A program made the position numbers and the translations under genes. Under the pieces are notes generated by a model that worked only from the letters and a program-made list of their open reading frames with translations, searched no databases and was not told the origin of the DNA. Positions 61,601-64,000 of a stretch of 64,000 nucleotides of DNA are shown piece by piece. The stretch is from assembly GCA_034440635.1 (NCBI GenBank), contig JAOTON010000900.1, positions 1 through 64,000 on the forward strand. The letters run 5' to 3'. The stretch's first letter is position 1. Every line of letters starts with the position of its first letter. The DNA is from Lepas anatifera (lineage: Eukaryota > Arthropoda > Thecostraca > Lepadidae).

Positions 61601-64000
61601 ATCAGGTGGGTACACACTGTCATATAGGCTCTGGATGGGGTGGGGAGGGCGAGCTACAGACTCCCGCCAGGTAAGCATCAGGTGGGTACACCCTGACTGT
61701 CATATAGGCTCTGGATGGGGTGGGGAGGGCGAGCAACAGACTCCCGCCAGGTAAGCATCAGGTGGGTACACCCTGACTGTCATATAGGCTCTGGATGGGG
61801 TGGGGAGGGCGAGCAACAGACTCCCGCCAGGTAAGCATCAGGTGGGTACACCCCGACTGTCGTATAGGCTCTGGATGGGGTGGGGAGGGCGAGCAACAGA
61901 CTCCCGCCAGGTAAGCATCAGGTGGGTACACCCCGACTGTCGTATAGGCTCTGGATGGGGTGGGGAGGGCGAGAAACAGACTCCCGCCAGGTAAGCATCA
62001 GGTGGGTACACCCTGACTAGTATAGAGGTGTGCAACGTCACAGTTGGTACAACCTGCAAGCTGTTTTTTATATATATCGACTGCCCAGTTTTGTCGGAGA
62101 ATCATTGTTCCAGCCCCAGATCTGGTGATTTCTGGTTTGTTCTGATGCGTGGTCGGTAGCTCTGCGTCTGGCCCGGCCCTCGGCGGCTGATTTGATTTCG
62201 TCGTCTGTTGACGGCCGAGCACCGCCAGCAGCGGATTAGCCCCGCCCGGCGGCGCTGATTTCGTTGTGCCCGGCCGCGCGCGTCTGATCCGTTTTGGCAA
62301 ATTGCCAGATTAATACGCCGCTCTGATGTGATTTGTCAGCGGTTTATGGCGGCTGCTTTCGGCCAATCATATACGCTGCAGGGAGATGTAGTCAGCAACC
62401 GTCGTTAGAAAATCATGGTTTTATTATTGCGGAGGGGTAGGTTTGTTATTTCCTTTTTCTTTTGCGGAAACCACGTAATGCATGTGACTTGTCAACCCCG
62501 CGGTCGTATCTGGAGGATGGGCGAAACAATGTAAAATAAAGATGGGGCCAAACTTTAGTCTTTCGTTTTGTATGGTGAGTGAAACCATTTTTGTCACCTT
62601 GTGCCTCGGAGAAATAAAATAGTTTTTTTCCATTTCCAAACTTCTCACGCTGAGCTGAAAACCCTTCTTTCTTTTCCTCAAGCAACCCGTTTTCTGCGGC
62701 TCCAATATTTCGGCTCTTTTTCCAACGCGAAAAGCTTATGACAATTTTAAACTTCCGTGTCTTTGTCAGTAATCAATTTGCCTCTCAAAATTTTGAAAGG
62801 AAACAGTTTTGTGGAGCTGTCAGAATTTTGAAGATTTACGATGAAATCGGAGCGAGTTTGTTTTTCACCCCTAACACGGGCAGTGAGGAGAAGTCTGGTG
62901 TCAACGCTGGGAACAGGAGTTCTAAGGTGCCCTCCCCAGATCTAAAGAACCAAGAGGGTTAGAAAAACGCCGGTTTGGGCAGTTCGTGGAGGCGATGGTG
63001 ATCTAAATTATAGCTTTTATTTACCTGGGTCAATATCTTCAGGGTCAAACGAGGTGCTGGAAACCTGTTGGGAAATGCTGTTATTATGCGAAAAAAACGG
63101 AATACACTGAGAGCGCACCAAGGCCATATAGGGAAGGCCCCCTCACAATGTTCTCTGAAAGCTTGAGGTCAAGGTCACTGACCTATGACGTAACAATGTA
63201 ACATATTCCCGATAATGTACAACATAACCGGCACTACAGCAGCCTTTGTGCGGGAAATGAAGGTTTAACCCCAAGAAAAGACATTTGACCTTGATTTTGA
63301 CATTGAGAAGTCTTCACTATGAAGTCATTGTGGCACAACACACGTCATACTAAATAATGTCATCTGACCTAAACATTGACCTGTGACCTTTGATCTTGAC
63401 TTGCATGTTGGGTAACCTCCACATATAATCCGGATTATATGACGTTATTACGTCACCAATCGGTCTACAGTGTAAGCTAATTAGTGCGATCGTGCGATTG
63501 CAAAGGTCTCAATATAAGTCGGACTTTGAAAACCTATAAGTCAAAACAATTTTGACCGATTTTTTTAATTCTTCGCCAATCGACGTGCTCATGAATTCTC
63601 TCAAATGTGGCCAATTAACGTTTTTCGGCTGCAAACGATTATCCGCCCACCTCGGAAAGATAGATGTTGAAGGGGAGAGTGGGGCACCTTAGGGCCACCT
63701 CCACTGCGTATGTTGATAATTTCATAGGTACTAAGCGATTATTATGCGACAAATGAACTTGTTCTTACTCCCTTTCTCAGTTGCTATGGCGACAGTGAAC
63801 GTTTGGCCTTGTCTCGTCTTGTCAATATTATCATTTTTCCGATATCTGCCCTCGTTGCGCTGCCTGTGCCCGCTGCACTGGCTTCGCCCGCCTGGTGTGT
63901 ATGTTGTGGGAGTTCTCACTGACTTTGCCCGCCAGCTGTGTATGTTGTGAGAGTTCTCACTGGCTTTGCCCGCCGGGTGTGTATGTTGTGGGAGTTATCA
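43458..64000 (+). CDS. ZNG1: ZNG1 / CBWD zinc-regulated GTPase metallochaperone, 5' part
   Basis: Firm exons 43458-43629, 48832-48928, 49355-49446, 49722-49781 and 50676-50713 encode 153 residues in phase; a sixth candidate exon is at 53099. ZNG1 is a COG0523 G3E GTPase that delivers zinc to methionine aminopeptidase 1. Seen here: the N-terminal METAP1-docking motif as DCVPELVP, Walker [10 protein letters not shown] (residues 26-34), [17 protein letters not shown], the zinc-binding CxCC motif C84-L-C86-C87, the Walker B-like segment [20 protein letters not shown], and [18 protein letters not shown]. The NKxD guanine motif and the C-terminal CobW domain are not in the window, so the gene continues to the right. 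The N-terminus is about 20 residues shorter than in vertebrates. Introns are large (5.2 kb for the first) and repeat-rich. Confidence 0.93.
44561..47640 (+). other. interior of the 4.2 kb element, no gene
   Basis: No transposase or other conserved frame. A local duplication of AAGGCCTGAAGGGCCTTCAAGG-type sequence occurs around 45060-45105. Confidence 0.5.
48075..48295 (-). repeat. tRNA-derived SINE
   Basis: The minus strand begins CCCCGGTAGCTCAGTTGGTA (A box) and then GGGATCGATTCCCC (B box), with an over-long anticodon/variable region. A ~110-bp body follows, ending near AAGTTTAACGTCCCACAAAG. It lies inside the right arm of the 4.2 kb inverted pair, so it inserted later. Confidence 0.7.
48832..48928 (+). 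CDS. ZNG1: ZNG1 exon 2
   Basis: The acceptor is GATTTTTTTCAG and the donor CAA|GTAAGG. Encodes [19 protein letters not shown] to GCLCCSV with the zinc-binding CxCC. Confidence 0.95.
49355..49446 (+). CDS. ZNG1: ZNG1 exon 3
   Basis: The acceptor is TTTTCTGGCAG and the donor CTG|GTGTGT. Encodes [17 protein letters not shown] to TTGLADP. Confidence 0.95.
49722..49781 (+). CDS. ZNG1: ZNG1 exon 4
   Basis: The acceptor is CGGCGTTGCAG and the donor ACG|GTAAGT. Encodes [19 protein letters not shown]. Confidence 0.95.
50534..50675 (+). repeat. 27-bp minisatellite ending in the ZNG1 exon 5 acceptor
   Basis: Units start GAACCACTC at 50551, 50578, 50605, 50632 and 50659. Each full unit contains GCTAACC, a good branch-point sequence. 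The last copy is cut after GAACCACTCATTTGCAG, which is the exon 5 acceptor. A degenerate partial unit precedes 50551. Confidence 0.95.
50676..50713 (+). CDS. ZNG1: ZNG1 exon 5
   Basis: A 38-nt exon encoding [12 protein letters not shown] after the split Gly. The acceptor CTCATTTGCAG is the last partial unit of a 27-bp tandem array; the donor is CAG|GTGAGG. Confidence 0.9.
50714..51246 (+). other. ZNG1 intron 5, first part
   Basis: No repeat or gene recognised. A CCTCCCCCTAGATCCGCCT fragment near 51134 resembles a hAT-MITE end. Confidence 0.4.
51247..52025 (+). repeat. ~0.78 kb interspersed repeat in ZNG1 intron 5
   Basis: Second copy of the repeat found in ARF6 intron 2 at 24966-25750, same orientation, with substitutions and small indels throughout. 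Confidence 0.8.
52026..53098 (+). other. ZNG1 intron 5, last part
   Basis: No recognised gene or repeat up to the acceptor at 53098. Confidence 0.5.
53099..53147 (+). CDS. ZNG1: candidate ZNG1 exon 6 / founder of the 76-bp array
   Basis: Preceded by a good acceptor (GATTGTTGCAG) and followed by CAG|GTAAGC. It is 49 nt long. Exon 5 ends in phase 0, so the expected reading is [16 protein letters not shown]. In human ZNG1 the segment after the KYGLK that matches KNIMQ is 17 residues ending in NEATRQ, and here 16 codons plus one base are available. The position and size therefore fit, but NEATRQ is not readable. A net loss of two bases near AACAGACTCCCGCCAG would explain this. It could be a consensus error, a decayed exon, or not an exon. 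Everything downstream to 62020 is tandem copies of it. Confidence 0.45.
53099..62020 (+). repeat. 8.9 kb minisatellite of 76/80-bp units carrying splice sites
   Basis: Roughly 115 units (estimated from length). Each reads GCTCTGGATGGGGTGGGGAG, GGCGAGCAACAGACACCCGC, CAG|GTAAGCATCAGGTGGGT, then ACACCCTG(ACT)GTCATATAG. The four-base ACTG-type indel makes units 76 or 80 bp. In almost every unit ATATAG precedes a ~43-nt block that ends in the consensus donor CAG|GTAAGC. Binary variants (AGCAAC/AGCTAC, ACCCGCC/TCCCGCC, CACCC/CATCC, GGCTCT/GGCCCT, AGGGCG/AGGGTG) mark individual units. The donor core is essentially invariant. The unit length is not a multiple of three, so the short open frames within it are not genes. 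Confidence 0.97.
62021..62870. other. no gene recognised
   Basis: Sequence after the array. I looked for the next ZNG1 exon (NKxD-containing) and did not find it here, nor further to 64000. Confidence 0.5.
62871..63716 (+). mobile_element. TTAA-type MITE, family 2, old copy
   Basis: Collinear with 39315-40225: AAGAGGGTTAGAAAAACGCC, GGTCAATATCTTCA, CGTCACCA(A/C)TCGGTCT, CCAATCGACG and CAAATGTGGCC. The boundary tetramers have decayed to CTAA (62871) and TTGA (63713-63716). It retains AGGTCA half-sites. Confidence 0.75.
63885..64000 (+). repeat. 41-bp minisatellite at the right edge
   Basis: Units CTTTGCCCGCC, then TGTGTATGTTGTGGGAGTTC, then TCACTGG recur about every 41 bp from 63892. Nearly three copies are visible before the window ends. 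Confidence 0.85.

Noticed and set aside
53049..61994. Dozens of 62-100 residue open frames ([18 protein letters not shown] type) on the minus strand, plus some on the plus strand
   Set aside because: The 76/80-bp period is not a multiple of three, so each frame closes after two to three units. They are by-products of the array.
53099..62020. Regular repeat-spacer structure considered as a CRISPR array
   Set aside because: There are no unique spacers: whole units repeat, and the host is an intron-containing animal gene.

Overview
This window is animal nuclear DNA, most likely from an arthropod. The reasons are spliced genes with long repeat-filled introns, a 0.3 kb interstitial block of the arthropod-type telomere repeat (CCTAA/TTAGG)n at 14896-15192, and dense non-autonomous DNA transposons. 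A crustacean is my guess, but nothing in the sequence fixes the lineage. There is no bacterial-style operon, CRISPR array or phage.

Four protein-coding genes are well supported. A SAMD15-like SAM-domain protein lies on the minus strand in one 674-codon exon (19275-21299). On the plus strand follow ARF6 (four exons, 23847-27739, complete at 175 aa), SPRING/SPRING1 (four exons, 31719-37373, complete at 209 aa) and the 5' part of ZNG1/CBWD (five firm exons and one doubtful exon from 43458, running off the right edge). They act in separate processes: Arf GTPase membrane traffic, Golgi SREBP/S1P control, zinc-GTPase metallochaperone, and a probable axonemal or scaffold protein. Two GC-rich coding-like blocks on the minus strand at 901-1734 may belong to an unrecognised gene.

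The rest is mostly repeats. Left (1-8 kb): a 48/56-bp hairpin minisatellite, a tRNA-like SINE and a dead LINE with reverse transcriptase. Between 8.1 and 13.5 kb is a large inverted repeat built of ~70-bp subrepeats, with mirror-image hAT-type MITEs and nested TTAA-flanked MITEs. Six full copies of that ~1.03 kb TTAA family (piggyBac-like ends) occur in the window. They, and a second TTAA family (39315-40225, 62871-63716), are packed with AGGTCA nuclear-receptor half-sites. The ZNG1 introns carry a 4.2 kb inverted-repeat pair with a SINE inside it.

The most unusual feature is a set of minisatellites anchored on splice sites. ARF6 intron 2 ends in eleven 35-bp units that each copy the acceptor. 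ZNG1 intron 4 ends in 27-bp units that each carry a CTAAC branch-point-like motif. An 8.9 kb array (53099-62020, roughly 115 units of 76 or 80 bp) starts exactly at a candidate ZNG1 exon, and nearly every unit repeats an AG, a ~43-nt exon-like block and a consensus donor CAG|GTAAGC. I infer that tandem duplication repeatedly captured intron/exon boundaries here and created large fields of decoy splice sites.
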